Source: Nannobrachium achirus (Eukaryota > Chordata > Actinopteri > Myctophiformes > Myctophidae). From it: a stretch of 64,000 nt of DNA. The stretch spans positions 42,806,466 to 42,870,465 of the forward strand of contig OY997661.1 in assembly GCA_963921795.1 (NCBI GenBank), written 5' to 3'. The notes under the pieces are model-generated. The model was not told the origin of the DNA, ran no database searches, and was given only the letters and a program-made list of their open reading frames with translations. Positions 23,542-34,560 of this stretch are shown in pieces. Position 1 is the first letter of the stretch; each line of letters begins with the position of its first letter. The translations under genes and the position numbers were made by a program.

Positions 23542-24007
23542 CAGTGGTTCTCAACCTTTTCAGGCCACGACCCCCAAAATAATCATATTTTAACTGGGGA
23601 CCCCCCACCCCACCCTGACGAGCACTAAGAGGAGGCATTACATTTTGTATAACACAGTTCTATTGTGAAAATAGCCAATCTACATGCTCACAACGCCTCG
23701 CGTTGCGAGGCGTTGTGAGCATGTAGATCGGCTATTTTCACAAATTCTGCCTCTAATAGGCCTATTTGCGACTTTGGACACTGTTACATGTTACAAAGGT
23801 ATTAAAAGTCCTTTAATTGTCACTTTATAAATGTACAGATATCTATACACTTACTGTATACTTATACTGCATGTTCTTTTTCTTTTTCTTTTTTTTTACT
23901 GTTGAGTGAGAATTTTTTTTTTCAAATTAATCAAATCATCTGGGGACCCCCCCAAAATAATTTGGGGACCCCCCTGGGAGTCCCGACCCACAGGTTGAGA
24001 ACCACTG
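23542..24007. mobile_element. hAT-like element F4 with exact 8-bp TSD
   Basis: Starts CAGTGGTTCTCAACC and ends GGTTGAGAACCACTG. GTATAGGC is exact at 23534-23541 and 24008-24015. A hairpin lies at 23664-23742. Differences from the 16.6-kb copy are few, so this family was probably active recently. Confidence 0.92.
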
Positions 24008-24198
24008 GTATAGGCTACTGAGCATGCCTGAAGCCGGTCAAAATTCAATTTCTCCCCTGAGCAAGCAGGCAGGCAGCTTTAGCACCACACCACACCACAC
24101 TACACCGCACCACACCGCACCACATACAAATATCTACATTTTCCATTACACAAAAGTACCCCTATCAGTAAGAAACAAATTGACCCTTTTAACTGTGA

Positions 24199-24370
24199 TT
24201 ATAATACAATATAAATGTGTATTACAACTTTCCTAGTTATAATACACTATAATGGATTATAATTGTGATTATAATACACTATAAAGTACATATTACCATA
24301 ATAATTATAGTTCACTATAATAGATTATAATAGTGGTTATAACACAATAGAATCTATTATCATGTATTAC
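24199..24370. repeat. Degenerate TATAATACACTATAA tandem repeat
   Basis: Words such as TATAATACACTATAA and ATAATAGATTATAAT recur several times with irregular spacing. Confidence 0.6.
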
Positions 24371-24664
24371 AACAATATCCTGGTGGTCTAAATGAAAAGT
24401 CAGTGAGTGATCAGTCATTATGATGTGTTTGGCCCTGTTTGGCCGAACTCAGACCTACTCTGGAGTGGATACTTTTTAGTACCATGTTTAGTACCACTTT
24501 CACACCACTCTACCCAGGTCCTTTAGTGGAAAACCTGGCACAAGTGGGCGGTGTGTGGAGTGGTGTGGTGTTGGGCCATGTCAGTGGAGAAGGGGCTTAT
24601 TAGTTCAGCATTTCAGCCCGGGGTTAAGACATGAAAGTTACAGAGCACAGCTTTAAATGAGCGC

Positions 24665-24844
24665 CTCATGCATGCATGCATGGATGGATGGATGGATGGA
24701 TGGATGGATGGATCTTTTTTATTATTATATATATATATTTGTTTTGCTGTTGCGCAGCCTCCACGACCACCGCTCAGTTCACACGGGTGTGATTTTTACT
24801 GTACCACACTGCACACGGTCCACACACACACACACACACACACA
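24665..24844. repeat. (GGAT)n and (CA)n microsatellites
   Basis: GGAT units at 24674-24713 and CA units at 24822-24844, with the dispersed repeat shared with 22.8 kb between them. Confidence 0.9.
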
Positions 24845-24945
24845 TTTTTAATTATATAAATGATATAAAAAAATAATTGGATACTTTATACTTCTACTCC
24901 ACTATACCAACATTGTAGGCTACTTTTTACTTCACTACTTGGTTA

Positions 24946-25496
24946 CAGGGGTGTCGCACCAAATTCTGGGCCCTACGTACTTTAACTATTGAAAAATAGC
25001 AGATCTACAAGCTCACAGCGCGGCACCGAGTGCCGCGCTGTGAGCTTGTAGACCTGCTATTTTTGAAAAATCGTGAAAATAGAATAGAAATAGAATTGAA
25101 TAGTCTTTGAATATTTCAAATCCTTCTAAGGTCTTTCGAAAAAGCTATGTTTCTGTGTCAGTGGTGCTCAAACCTTTTCATGTGAAGGACCCCCAAAATT
25201 ATATGTATTTGGCCACGGTCCCCCATATCAAAATATTTAGTTCCAGGGACCCCCCAGAAGCAAATATTTGAGTTACAAATGTTCGCTTAAAAAATACATA
25301 CATTCAAAGATTTGCAGACATTTTCACGACTTTAAAAAAATAGCAGATCTACAAGCTCGTAGCGCGGCACTCGTTGACGCGCTGTTGGCTTGTATATCTG
25401 CTATTTTTGCATAGCTAAGGTATAAAATAATTAAGGCCCCTCCACCTTGGGCCCTGGTAACTCAGTCCCACTTTCCCCCTCCCTGTGACGCCCCTG
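24946..25496 (+). mobile_element. hAT-like element F1 with exact 8-bp TSD
   Basis: Starts CAGGGGTGTCGCACC and ends TGTGACGCCCCTG. CTTGGTTA is exact at 24938-24945 and 25497-25504. Two hairpins (24985-25070, 25338-25410). One of the most complete F1 copies here. Confidence 0.92.
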
Positions 25497-25685
25497 CTTG
25501 GTTATATTTAGCAGATTTAGATTGTTAATACAAAGCATACATTTTTGAATCATTTTAACATTACAAATCTTATGTGGAGGTGCCTTGTTCCCCCACTCAG
25601 ATGGGGGTCCGAGGCCAAACACATACAAAGTTTGAGAACCACTGATTTACACCAAATGGACCTGTAATAGGGCATAGCAGTATAG

Positions 25686-26088
25686 GCAGTGGCGTCAGTT
25701 CAGAAAAAGCTAAGGTATGGCAACATGACTGGTGTCTTGCACGCGCGCGAAAGACACCAGTCATGTTACCTTAGCAACAGGCATGATACATTTACGGTAT
25801 TTTAAGAAGTACATTTTATTTTTTCATTTTTTATTGTTTCTACGGTTTCTTGGGCTGGATATGGCAGCCTGGAAGTGCAGCTAAACTTGGCATGTTAGTA
25901 AACGTGCCACAATTAACAATAATGCATTGCACCTGTGCAGCTGAAATGCGGAACCTGGGAATATACCATTTTGTCAAGATGGGGAGAATACTAGTGTGAT
26001 TGATATTTAAAAGTAACTTTTATTTTCCCCCTGAACCCAGGGTATGGCAGCTGCATACCCCTGCCATACCCAATTGACGCCTCTGGCA
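25686..26088 (-). mobile_element. hAT-like element F10 (GGCGTCAGTTCAG ends)
   Basis: Left end GTGGCGTCAGTTCAG and right end CCAATTGACGCCTC. A GGTATGGCAACATGACTGG stem region and GGGTATGGCAGCTGC identify the family also found at 30230-30353 and 48579-48759. The target duplication is unclear in this copy. Confidence 0.65.
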
Positions 26089-26129
26089 GCGGGTGCAGTT
26101 TTCCGGTGTCACTAAAAAGAATCGTCTAT

Positions 26130-26425
26130 TCATTTTTCCCATAGAGATTTACAAAAAAAAAAACATTTATATAAATTATTTTAAGCCTAGAATCAAACCA
26201 TCCCAGATCCTGGTGAATCATGACCATAAAACATTTGATTCTGTGGGGAAATAATTTCCTATTTAATCATATGATTTATTACATTTAATAAAATACCCAT
26301 TTTCCCCCAGTGAATCAGAGGTTTTATGGGCATGATTCACCATGATCCTGGATGGCTTGATTCTAGGCTTAAAATATATATATAAATATTTTTGTAAATC
26401 TCTATTGGAAAAAATAATGGCTGAG
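26130..26425. mobile_element. Fold-back MITE, about 295 bp
   Basis: CCTAGAATCAAACCATCCCA with its surroundings at 26187-26230 is repeated inverted at 26330-26375 (GATCCTGGATGGCTTGATTC). The arms extend to AGAGATTTAC / GTAAATCTCT. Confidence 0.75.
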
Positions 26426-26633
26426 TTTCCCAAAGCGATTTTAGCCCGTAGCTCGCGCATGTCATGTTCCCGTGTTTACATGGGTTTGGGCAGAGCGACT
26501 TATTTAACCCCTTATAACACGGGTCCCCAATTAGTTTTCCCCAAGGGCCGAATCATGTCTAGGGTACCAAGCTGAGGGCCACAACATTGCAGGGGGCGAC
26601 GGTGGCGTTCCCGCTACTCCAGCGACAGTTCAG

Positions 26634-26886
26634 ATATCGTCGTTGTCGGATGAAAATCTTGTTATGTCCAAAACCGTTCATTTTGCATTTATCATTTTAA
26701 AAATGATTTAAAATAGTGAAAACAGACGATCTACAGTCAAGCACACAACGCCTCGCACCGTGTGCTTGTATATCTGCTGTTTTCACTACTTTTGTGCAAC
26801 GGCCTTGTATGATGAAGCAGGGCTTTACTTTGCGGAAGAACTTACAAATTTGGAGATACAAGGTTTCCACCTGACAATGATGATAT
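26634..26886 (+). mobile_element. MITE F7
   Basis: ATATCGTCGTTGTCGGATG at the left and a diverged CCTGACAATGATGATAT at the right. The hairpin at 26716-26785 has lost part of the right GC arm. Confidence 0.7.
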
Positions 26887-27280
26887 ACTAGTGTTGTTGC
26901 TGCTCTTATACCACCATTATTACTGGGGTTGATGTGGGCCAGACAGTAGCCCCCCGCGGGCCGCAAATGGCCTGCGGGCCGCCTATTGGGGAACCCTGCC
27001 CTACAACTACACCAACATTCAGATTTCACAAAGTGCTTAATAAAGTCTCACTCCTGTCTAAATACGGCATTCTATAATTATCCGTATCCTCCGTGTTCTT
27101 TAATGAGAAGCCTTTATCCAATCGTGTTTTGTTTTCCCATGTGTTTCCTGGCGTTCCCCATGCGCACCAACCCCATTGAGATAAACAGACAGCGATCTGA
27201 TGAAAAGGCTTCTTATTAATGAAAACTGAGGATACGGGTAATTATAGAAAGCCGTACCGTATTTAGATAGGTGTCAGACT

Positions 27281-27821
27281 TTCAAAGGGATATTTCACTT
27301 TCAAAAAAACTTTTGGTCATTTTATCGTCTAATCAGGCTTTTATGAACACCCTGAACAGTTTTTAATTTGCTTCATTCAATATTAAGATATTTGATGTAA
27401 ATGTTACCAGGCCCTCCAGGCCCAGGGCCTCTCCCCACACACACCCATTGTAACTTCAAACTTCATTTTAACCATGATATATTCATTAAAAACACACATT
27501 ATTTTTTCTGGTGACTCATACTACCCTCCTAATACGTGAGCAGGCTGTGTTTTTCCGATGACATTTTTCATTTATTTTTAATTATTATTTTTTGTATTTA
27601 TTTCTTTCAATTTTCCAAAGAATTATTAAAAATAAATGAAAAAGTTATCAGAAAAACACGACACGCTCACATATTAGGAGGGTAGTATGAGTCACCAGAA
27701 AAATAATGGGTGTTTTTAATGAATCTATCCTGGTTCAAATGGAGTTAGAAGTTACAATGGGTGTGTGTGAGGAGAAAAGCCCATAAGGTGTTTCCCTGTT
27801 GGAAGTGGAATATCCCTTTAA
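27281..27821. mobile_element. TTAA-type fold-back element
   Basis: Arms meet in an AT-rich centre near 27560-27600. TGGTGACTCATACTACCCTC at the left is mirrored by GAGGGTAGTATGAGTCACCA at the right. The right outer edge is TATCCCTTTAA; the left TTAA is altered to TCAA. Half of a sister copy is at 44774-45028. Confidence 0.75.
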
Positions 27822-28330
27822 GCACTTTGTTTGTGAAATCTGAATGATGGTGTAGTTGTAGGGAGCTAAATAAGTCGCTCTGCCCGAACCCAAGTAAACA
27901 CAGGAACATGACGATTGGGGCTTCGTCTCTACAACCATGCGTGAGCTACGATGGGCTTACGATGGGCTAAAATAAATCGCTTTGGGAAACCCGGCCAATG
28001 TCAGATTCTTTGGTATAACACCGGAAAACCACACCCAGCTGCTATGCCCTATAGCATACAGATGGAACCAAATGGACCCAAGGGTCCAGACTGTTCCATT
28101 TGTACGCTGTGAGAGTTAAATCAACACTGAGGATTTGTGTAGAGAAGACACTGGCAGCATATTTCAAATGATGAAATCCTACAGCAACTACTAGGCTCCC
28201 TCCTGGGTAAAAAAAATAAATTAAATAAAAATGTTTAAATATTACTGTAAATATTTAGACAAAATTCAGGGCACAACGTTGTAATACTGTGAACAAAGCG
28301 CTACTGGTGATTGTACTAAATTATAGGGAT

Positions 28331-28670
28331 GTGTGTGTGTGTGTGTGCGCGAGCGTGTGTGTGCGTGTGTGTACGTGTGCAGGGACGTGCAGAGAATGTT
28401 AGAGAGGCAGGGGCTGAAATTTCTAAAAGGGCACTTTTGGTGAAAATACCGAAAATATCTGACTTCGGTGCTTGATACCACACTGAACTAAGCTTGAAAT
28501 TCTACACAGAGGGCAATTCTTATTCTTTCAACATAAGATGCTGCATTCAAGTTCAGGAGAGTTTGGACAAGGAAATTCTCTTGAATGCTGCCTTCAGGTA
28601 TGGCATGGAAAGAGGGCATTTTGCATTTCTTTCACCATAGTCAAAACTGCATTCATGGTCTGGAGAGGGC

Positions 28671-28713
<43 letters not shown>

Positions 28714-28733
28714 GTGTGTGTGTGCGTGTGCGT
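28331..28733. repeat. (GT)n microsatellite split by a truncated F6 element
   Basis: GT tracts (28331-28379 with GCGAGC variants, and 28672-28733) adjoin both ends of the F6 fragment. Confidence 0.8.
28380..28671 (-). mobile_element. Truncated hAT-like element F6 in a GT array
   Basis: Starts CAGGGACGTGCAGAGAATG and stops in GGTCTGGAGAGGGCAC, which in full copies lies about 90 bp inside the other end. Its hairpin is decayed beyond pairing (28440-28470). Confidence 0.7.
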
Positions 28734-28967
28734 AGGTAAAAGTGAGACATCTCGCTACCGTACCGTGAAACAAAACACACGAAAAATATATAAATGTTTA
28801 GAGACGTTGGCAAAGAAAGCAGCCAAAAGAGCCATAAAGAGTTGTTGTTAAAAAAGAGTTCTTATATGGCAGAGCCAGTTAGTCTAAAACTTTCCATCAA
28901 AGACCCTCTGAGCTGCATGGCGTAATTACCTTTCACACAGCTACAGCTTCCAGGCCTTATTAGTGAT

Positions 28968-28969
<2 letters not shown>

Positions 28970-29055
<86 letters not shown>
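28970..29055. repeat. (GT)n microsatellite
   Basis: About 42 GT units ending in GCGC variants. Confidence 0.98.
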
Positions 29056-29061
<6 letters not shown>

Positions 29062-29104
29062 CGCGTGTGCGTGTGTCCTTGCATTACTTGTGAGGACCTA
29101 TATG

Positions 29105-29479
29105 CAGTGGTGTAAAAATGTACTTAAAGTACCAAAAGTAAAAGTACAAAATGTTTGAAAATAGCAGATCTACAAGCTCACAACGTGATAACGTGATGCG
29201 ACACATTGTGAGCTTGTAGATCGGCTATTTTCAAATAGCCAAGGTATAAAATATGGCTGGTGGTTTATTTATGTTTTATAATATTATAATTTATATCTGC
29301 AAAGTAACTTGTAACTAAAGTTTTCAAATAAATGTAGTCGAGTAAAAGTACAATATTTGGTTCTGGGATGTAGTGGTGTAGAAGTAAAAGTACTGGAAAT
29401 AGGAAATAGTACAAGTACAAATGCCCCCAAATTGTACTTAAGTGCAGTACTTAATGTACTTAGTTACTTTCCACCACTG
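29105..29479. mobile_element. hAT-like element (CAGTGGTG ends) with hairpin
   Basis: Starts CAGTGGTGTAAAAATGTAC and ends AGTTACTTTCCACCACTG. CCTATATG is exact at 29097-29104 and 29480-29487. A hairpin with GATAACGTGATGCGAC at its apex sits at 29156-29236. The repeated AGTAAAAGTAC words are typical of this family. Confidence 0.9.
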
Positions 29480-29600
29480 CCTATATGTCTCCACAAGTAG
29501 AATGAGAAAAGAACTTGTAGATCTGCTAATTTCCGGCTTTAGGTTTTACGGTTAAAAAAGGAAAACAATTGCAAAAATAGCGTTGTTGATGTACGTACAA

Positions 29601-29667
<67 letters not shown>

Positions 29668-29871
29668 CGTGTGCGTGCGTGTGCGTGCGTGTGTGTGCAC
29701 ATGCACTTGTGTACAGTGCGCGGGAGTCTGTGTGTGAGTGTGCATGTACCGTAGGCTTGCACATAGCAGCTACGACCGTCGTTGTGTATTCCATGTGTGC
29801 GTCAGTGTGCATGTCTTCAAATATGAAGCACTGACCGTATGCGTGGGGTTCTATAAATAGGTGTGCATTAT

Positions 29872-29907
<36 letters not shown>

Positions 29908-30178
29908 AGTGCGAGCGTGCATGCATGCGGATGTACATATGCACATGTGTCTGTGCATACACATATTGCTGCAATACCTTCCCTGAGGCAGGGAGTGTAA
30001 GTATTCGCATACTAATGTATTACTATGGAACTGGTGTGTGTGTGCGTGCGGGTGTGCAAATGTGTCGTGTGTGTACACACATGTGCGACGTGCGTGGTTG
30101 TATGTCTCATGTGTTTTATTTGATGTGCACACGCCACACACTATGTATGTGTGTGTGCTTGCGTGCGCGTGCGCGCGC

Positions 30179-30229
<51 letters not shown>

Positions 30230-30230
30230 C
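29601..30230. repeat. Cluster of (GT)n microsatellites
   Basis: GT arrays at 29601-29697, 29873-29905 and about 30150-30230, with GTGC-rich sequence between them. The long Cys-Val and His-Thr frames on both strands follow from the dinucleotide repeats. Confidence 0.93.
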
Positions 30231-30353
30231 AAGACACCAGTCATGTTGCCATACCTTAGCAACAGGCATGATTCCAGTACATTTTATTATTTCCCCCCTG
30301 TAGCCAAGGTATGGCAGCTGCCATAGCTTGCCATACCCAACTGACGCCTCTGC
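30230..30353 (-). mobile_element. F10 element, left part replaced by a GT array
   Basis: Contains GACACCAGTCATGTTGCC, CAACAGGCATGATTC and the right end CCCAACTGACGCCTCTG. The left half is missing at the GT array. Confidence 0.6.
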
Positions 30354-30541
30354 CATCCTCGGGCCTGTTCAGAAGCCCACCCACTGTGCTCAGACTACAT
30401 GTCTGAGCAGAGGCAAAAAGCTAAAATAGAACCTCTTGCGATGAACATGAAAGCTACATAAATGGTCTTTCTTTACTGCGTGACCTCGGCGGAGAGATGA
30501 AGTTTTCTCTAATCATTACATGAACCCTAGCGAGTAGGGCT

Positions 30542-30978
30542 CAGCGTTGATTTCGTCGACTAAAACTATGGCGAAAAATGTTTGTCGACTGCATTTTCCC
30601 CCTGACGAAAACGAAATAAAAATGAAATAAAAACTAAGCTGTGATGACTAAATATATTGACAATTTCGTCAACAAAATAAAAACTCACAACGCGTAGCAG
30701 CGCGACGCGTTGTGAGCTTGTAGTGAGCTTGTAGTGAGCTTGTAGTGAGCTTGTAGTGTAAAATCAGTCATTACGATGCCATCAAGGCCTGCCAAAATAC
30801 ATTTTAGTTGACTAAATCAACTGTAGATTTAGTCAACTAAAATCTCATGATATTTAGTCGACTAAAATTAGACTAAAACTAAAACTTTGCAGGTGACTAA
30901 ATTATAAAACTAAATTACATTTTATTCAAAAGACTATGACTAAAACTAAATCAAAATGTGCTGTCAAAAACAACACTG
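30542..30978. mobile_element. hAT-like element (CAGCGTTG / CAACACTG) nested at the F8 tip
   Basis: Begins CAGCGTTGATTTCGTCGAC and ends GTCAAAAACAACACTG. GTAGGGCT is exact at 30534-30541 and 30979-30986, so it inserted within the first bases of the F8 element. It holds a hairpin (about 30685-30720) whose right arm end AGCTTGTAGTG is tandemly repeated four times. Confidence 0.88.
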
Positions 30979-31163
30979 GTAGGGCTTACATTTTAACAAC
31001 GATACGATACGCATCACGATACATGGTTGACGATACGATACATGGACGATATTGGTTCATTCACGGCGATACGATACAATTCGATTCAATGATTTAAAAT
31101 CGATATAGTAACTCTTTAGCAAAGAAATTAAATCTGTGTGAAACGTGTCAAAAGTGCATGTTC

Positions 31164-31468
31164 TTAAAGGGGAAGACCACCCATTTTCAATATTGAAATA
31201 TGTCATTAATATAACTTAGAGGAGTGGTGTGGACATAAAAAAAAAGTTCCCCCTCTTCTGTGTTGCCTAGAACTGGAGGATTGATTTGGGGGTTTGTATT
31301 GTAAAGTACAATGTGTCAAGTTGTACTTTACAATACAAACCCCAAAATCAATCCTCCAGTTCTAGGCAACACAGAAGAGGGGGAACATTTTTTCTATTTC
31401 CACACAACTCCTCTAAGGTGTATTAATGACATAGTTCAATATTGAAAATGGGTGGTCTTCCTCTTTAA
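31164..31468. mobile_element. TTAA-target fold-back element, 300 bp
   Basis: TTAA at both edges; arms TTAAAGGGGAAGACCACCC and GGGTGGTCTTCCTCTTTAA. The arms pair over nearly all of their length, including AATCAATCCTCCAGTTCTAG near the centre. TTAA targets are used by piggyBac and Kolobok transposons. Confidence 0.85.
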
Positions 31469-31844
31469 GGTAAACACTGTGATTCTCTAACAAATACATG
31501 GACATTATATTTCAACACTTATGGACAAACCCGCACCTTGACATGAACACAGAGATTACACACATTTATCGATAGACCAAGAGTAGCTATATGGAATGGA
31601 AAGGTGATTAGACCCCTCTTTTTATACTTTTCAATTATTTGCACTGAAAACGATTCAATACCGATTATCTGCATTGTAAAACGATACGATACAAAGCCAA
31701 AACGGTACGATATATGCTTTTGCATAACAATATAGTAGATCATTGCAAATTAAAATCGATTTTTCGATTCAGTTACTATGTCGTTATATCGGTACACCCC
31801 TACTAGCGAGTACCTAATGTACCTATTACGGGGTGAACGCGGGG

Positions 31845-31910
31845 CGAAAATAGTTACAAGCAAGGCGACGCGTTGTGAGATTGTAGATTGGCTATTTATT
31901 TTTTATCGCC
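31845..31910. repeat. Degraded hairpin copy
   Basis: AATAGTTACAAGCAAGGCG and CGACGCGTTGTGAGATTGTA with GATTGGCTATTTATT are recognisable, but the left arm is shortened. Confidence 0.5.
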
Positions 31911-31984
31911 AAATGATTTGGTATGAAAAGAACAAGAAATGACACAGTCCTTTTATACCAGCTTGCACCTTGTGGACTAACCTT

Positions 31985-32178
31985 GGGGGCGGCCATAGAT
32001 GAATGGTTAGTCCTGGTTGTCCGTGGTTCGATTCCCGGCCAGGATAGCAATGTCGATGTGTGTCCCTGAGCAAGACTCTTAACCCCTAATTGCTCACGCG
32101 CTCCTTGTGGGCTGCGAAGCAGCTGGGTTGGGCTGCAAATACTGAATGTCCCTCACAGGAGGAGTAGGTAACTATTAT
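31985..32178 (+). mobile_element. tRNA-derived SINE
   Basis: The head resembles a tRNA, with a perfect RNA polymerase III B box GGTTCGATTCC (32025-32035) and an A-box-like GGCGGCCATAGATGAATGG. The body has TGTCCCTGAGCAAGACTCTT and CCCTAATTGCT, as in many fish SINEs, and the 3' end is an ATT repeat. No flanking duplication was resolved. Confidence 0.75.
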
Positions 32179-32549
32179 TATTATTATTGCTGAGGTGGTG
32201 ACGCACCGAGAACGCTGAGGAGAAATAACGCAAAATCTAATAATAATATATTCACACTTGTTCTCCTGATTTTTAACCAAATATGGTAAAAATGTGATTT
32301 GGCATACTGGATGACGTCATCGTCTTACGATCTGTCCAGCGTTGCAAGCTGGTAATGAAAAAGGCACAGGCTTGGCATAGATCCCTGGAGCACCCCAATC
32401 AATAAAGTATAGGGTTTAAGTAGATAGAACACAAGTAGGTCATGAGGCATCTTGGTGTTATGTAGTCAAGGTGCATATTATACACTAGTACCATACATAT
32501 AAAAAAGTATATCCAGCTACTGACCTTATTGAATGTCATCCAGTCTCAC

Positions 32550-32804
32550 ATATCGTCGCTGTCGGGCAGAAACCTCGTATCTCCAAGTTTCAAGTTTGTA
32601 CATTTTTTCACCAAGTAAATCCCTGCTTCATCATACAAGGCTGTCGCACAAAAGTAGTGAAAACAGCCGATCTACAAGCACACAACGCCTCGCGGTGCGA
32701 GGCGTTGTGTGCTTGTAGATCACTAGTCTAGTTCATTTTTAAAATGATAAATACAAAACGAACGGTCTTGGACATACAAGGTTTCCACCCGACAACGACG
32801 ATAT
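32550..32804 (-). mobile_element. MITE F7
   Basis: Ends ATATCGTCGCTGTCGGGCAG and CCCGACAACGACGATAT. The hairpin (32657-32730) keeps the GC apex but its right arm is cut after GTAGATC. Confidence 0.75.
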
Positions 32805-33172
32805 GCACCTTTGTAGCTTGTCAACCTCCTGCTGTGAGCTATCTAAAAGAAACAAACAAAATGTCATAATAGATAGATGGATAAATAGATTGATACCTTT
32901 GAGAAAATCAGTCGCCCAGAGGTGGAACAGCAGTTAAGGTAATAAAGGTACAGAGAAGTATTAAAAGAAAAAAGTACTGTTGTGTAGTTGTGTACAGCAA
33001 GCAAAAAAAACAAAAGAAAAAAGAAAAAAAAGAAGAAAAAAACAAGGAAAAAAAAGAATATATACATACATAATGTATATGTAAATGTGTCAATGCTACA
33101 TAAGAACAGTCAATGCTACATAAGTGTCACATCATGACACAAATAGTAATACTTTTGGTACCAGTAAGACAC

Positions 33173-34177
33173 TTAAAGGACAACTCCGCCCTAAATCACT
33201 TTCAGGCTCATTTTCCTACTTATATTGATCCAAAATGACTGTCCATGGGGTCTGTTAGGCAGAAATACCCCTGTTGTCCAGTTTCCCCAGCAGCTCTCAT
33301 AGCATAGACTGGAGCCTATAAGCCTATCGCTTTTACACTATTTGTTGTGGTCAAAGGTGATTTCTTTTTTCATGAATGTGTTACTAGTTGTCATTACAAA
33401 CACATCCATGCCTTGGTTGCCCCACACAGGCCACCACAATCTCATAAATCATGTTTTGGGGTGAGCATTCGGCACAACTGGCAATCAAAGTGACTGTACT
33501 GGCCAATCACTGGGCATCTTTTCCGGGACTTGGTAAAACACATAAAAGCATAACATCTGTTTAGCAGAGTGTGATGGCTTTTGTGGGACAACAATGGCAT
33601 GGATGTGTTTGTAATGACAACACATTCATGAAAAATCAAACCTCGGTTCGAAGTGAAGCGGTGAACTGTTATTCTATGTGTTCTAGAGTTATGAACTCTG
33701 TGATCTGTACATTCTTTATATTCTGAATGAATGGATGAATGATTTTATCTAGAGAGCCGAATTGTTCTGAACTGAAATGGCCATATATGGACATGGGACA
33801 CACATTTTGCTTTTTGAAAAAGCCTATTCATTCTGGACTGATATTCTGGACGTACAGGACAGATAAAACCTGTTCATTCTGGACTGAAATGACCATATAT
33901 GGACATGAGGTGACAGACATTTTGTTTTTGAAAAAACCTGTTTTTATTTTTGAAGCGGTGAAAGCCGCTTCCAAAATAAAAACTTTTGACCACAACAAAT
34001 AGTGTAAAAGCGATAGGCTTATAGGCTCCACTCTATGCTATGAGAGCTGCTGGGTTCTGCTGGGGAAACTGGACAACAGGGGTATCTTTGCCTAATAGAC
34101 CCCATGGACAGTCATTTTGGATCAATATAAGATAGAAAATGAGCCTAGAAGTGATTTAGGGCGGAGTTGTCCTTTAA
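33173..34177. mobile_element. TTAA fold-back element with nested inverted repeat and H element
   Basis: TTAAAGGACAACTCCGCCC at the left and its exact complement GGGCGGAGTTGTCCTTTAA at the right, with about 180 bp of pairing arms. Inside is a second inverted pair (ATGAATGTGTTACTAG... at 33368 and ...AACACATTCATG at 33630) and the H element from 33636. Confidence 0.85.
33636..33973 (+). mobile_element. Helentron-like element H4, right hairpin reversed
   Basis: The left end TCAAACCTCGGTTCGAAGTG follows AAAAA. The hairpin at 33955-33973 reads GAAGCGGTGAAAGCCGCTTC, the opposite orientation to the other copies, so this is probably two abutting partial elements. It contains two CCATATATGG units. 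Confidence 0.5.
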
Positions 34178-34179
34178 GG

Positions 34180-34560
34180 GCGACAAGCATGTCTTGGCCA
34201 TCTGGCCATTGATGTATATCGGACGAGTTACCCATATAGATACCCCTGGTACCCATATATGGAGATCCATGTACTGTATATGGAGATACCGGTATGCTGT
34301 GAGACCCCAAACATGCTTACTCAAGTTATTCGTTAGATCCCTGTCTGTCGAACCAGCCACACAGACATGGGCTGTCTTGGCCATCTGTCGTGGCCATATA
34401 ATGGATTCTTCTGTTAGTGTGGTATGTGGCCGATGTGGCCTCCATAAACTGTATGGGCAGTCCCATATGGGCTTAATATTGATGACATCCGTAAAAGGCA
34501 TAAAAGGGATTCTGTTAAGTGTGGTTCCCCTGACATCACAGTATGATGTCAGAGCGTAAT
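34180..34560 (+). repeat. TGACATCA / CCATATATGG family, left inverted copy
   Basis: Contains CTTGGCCATCTGGCCATTGA, CCCATATGGGCTTAATATTG and GTGGTTCCCCTGACATCAC. The same words occur in reverse at 51795-52160 and in part at 41045-41190 (reverse) and 46044-46170 (same direction). The repeated minus-strand frame starting [13 protein letters not shown] in two copies comes from this repeat. Confidence 0.65.

Larger units (their letters stand above)
26445..27992. mobile_element. Composite with 1.5-kb spaced inverted ends
   Basis: TTTCCCAAAGCGATTTTAGC and CAGAGCGACTTATTTA (26445-26510) reappear inverted at 27860-27992. Inside are an F7 element (26634-26886), a second inverted pair (27000-27100 with 27220-27275 and 27818-27860) and a TTAA fold-back (27281-27821). 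It looks like one old element invaded several times. Confidence 0.6.
30535..31802. mobile_element. hAT-like element F8 with two nested insertions
   Basis: The outer ends are TAGGGCT (30535) and ACCGATATAACGAC-type sequence ending CACCCCTA (31802, read on + strand). CTAGCGAG is exact at 30527-30534 and 31803-31810. Inside are the hAT-like element at 30542-30978 and a TTAA fold-back at 31164-31468. Removing both leaves a normal F8 copy. Confidence 0.88.

Noticed and set aside
31985..32060. A functional tRNA gene
   Set aside because: The B box is good but the cloverleaf is incomplete and a SINE body follows directly.
34145..34501. Minus-strand frame [13 protein letters not shown], also at 45841-46101
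   Set aside because: Both lie in the TGACATCA repeat, and the second is antisense to the RanBD fragment. Similarity is nucleotide repeat homology.
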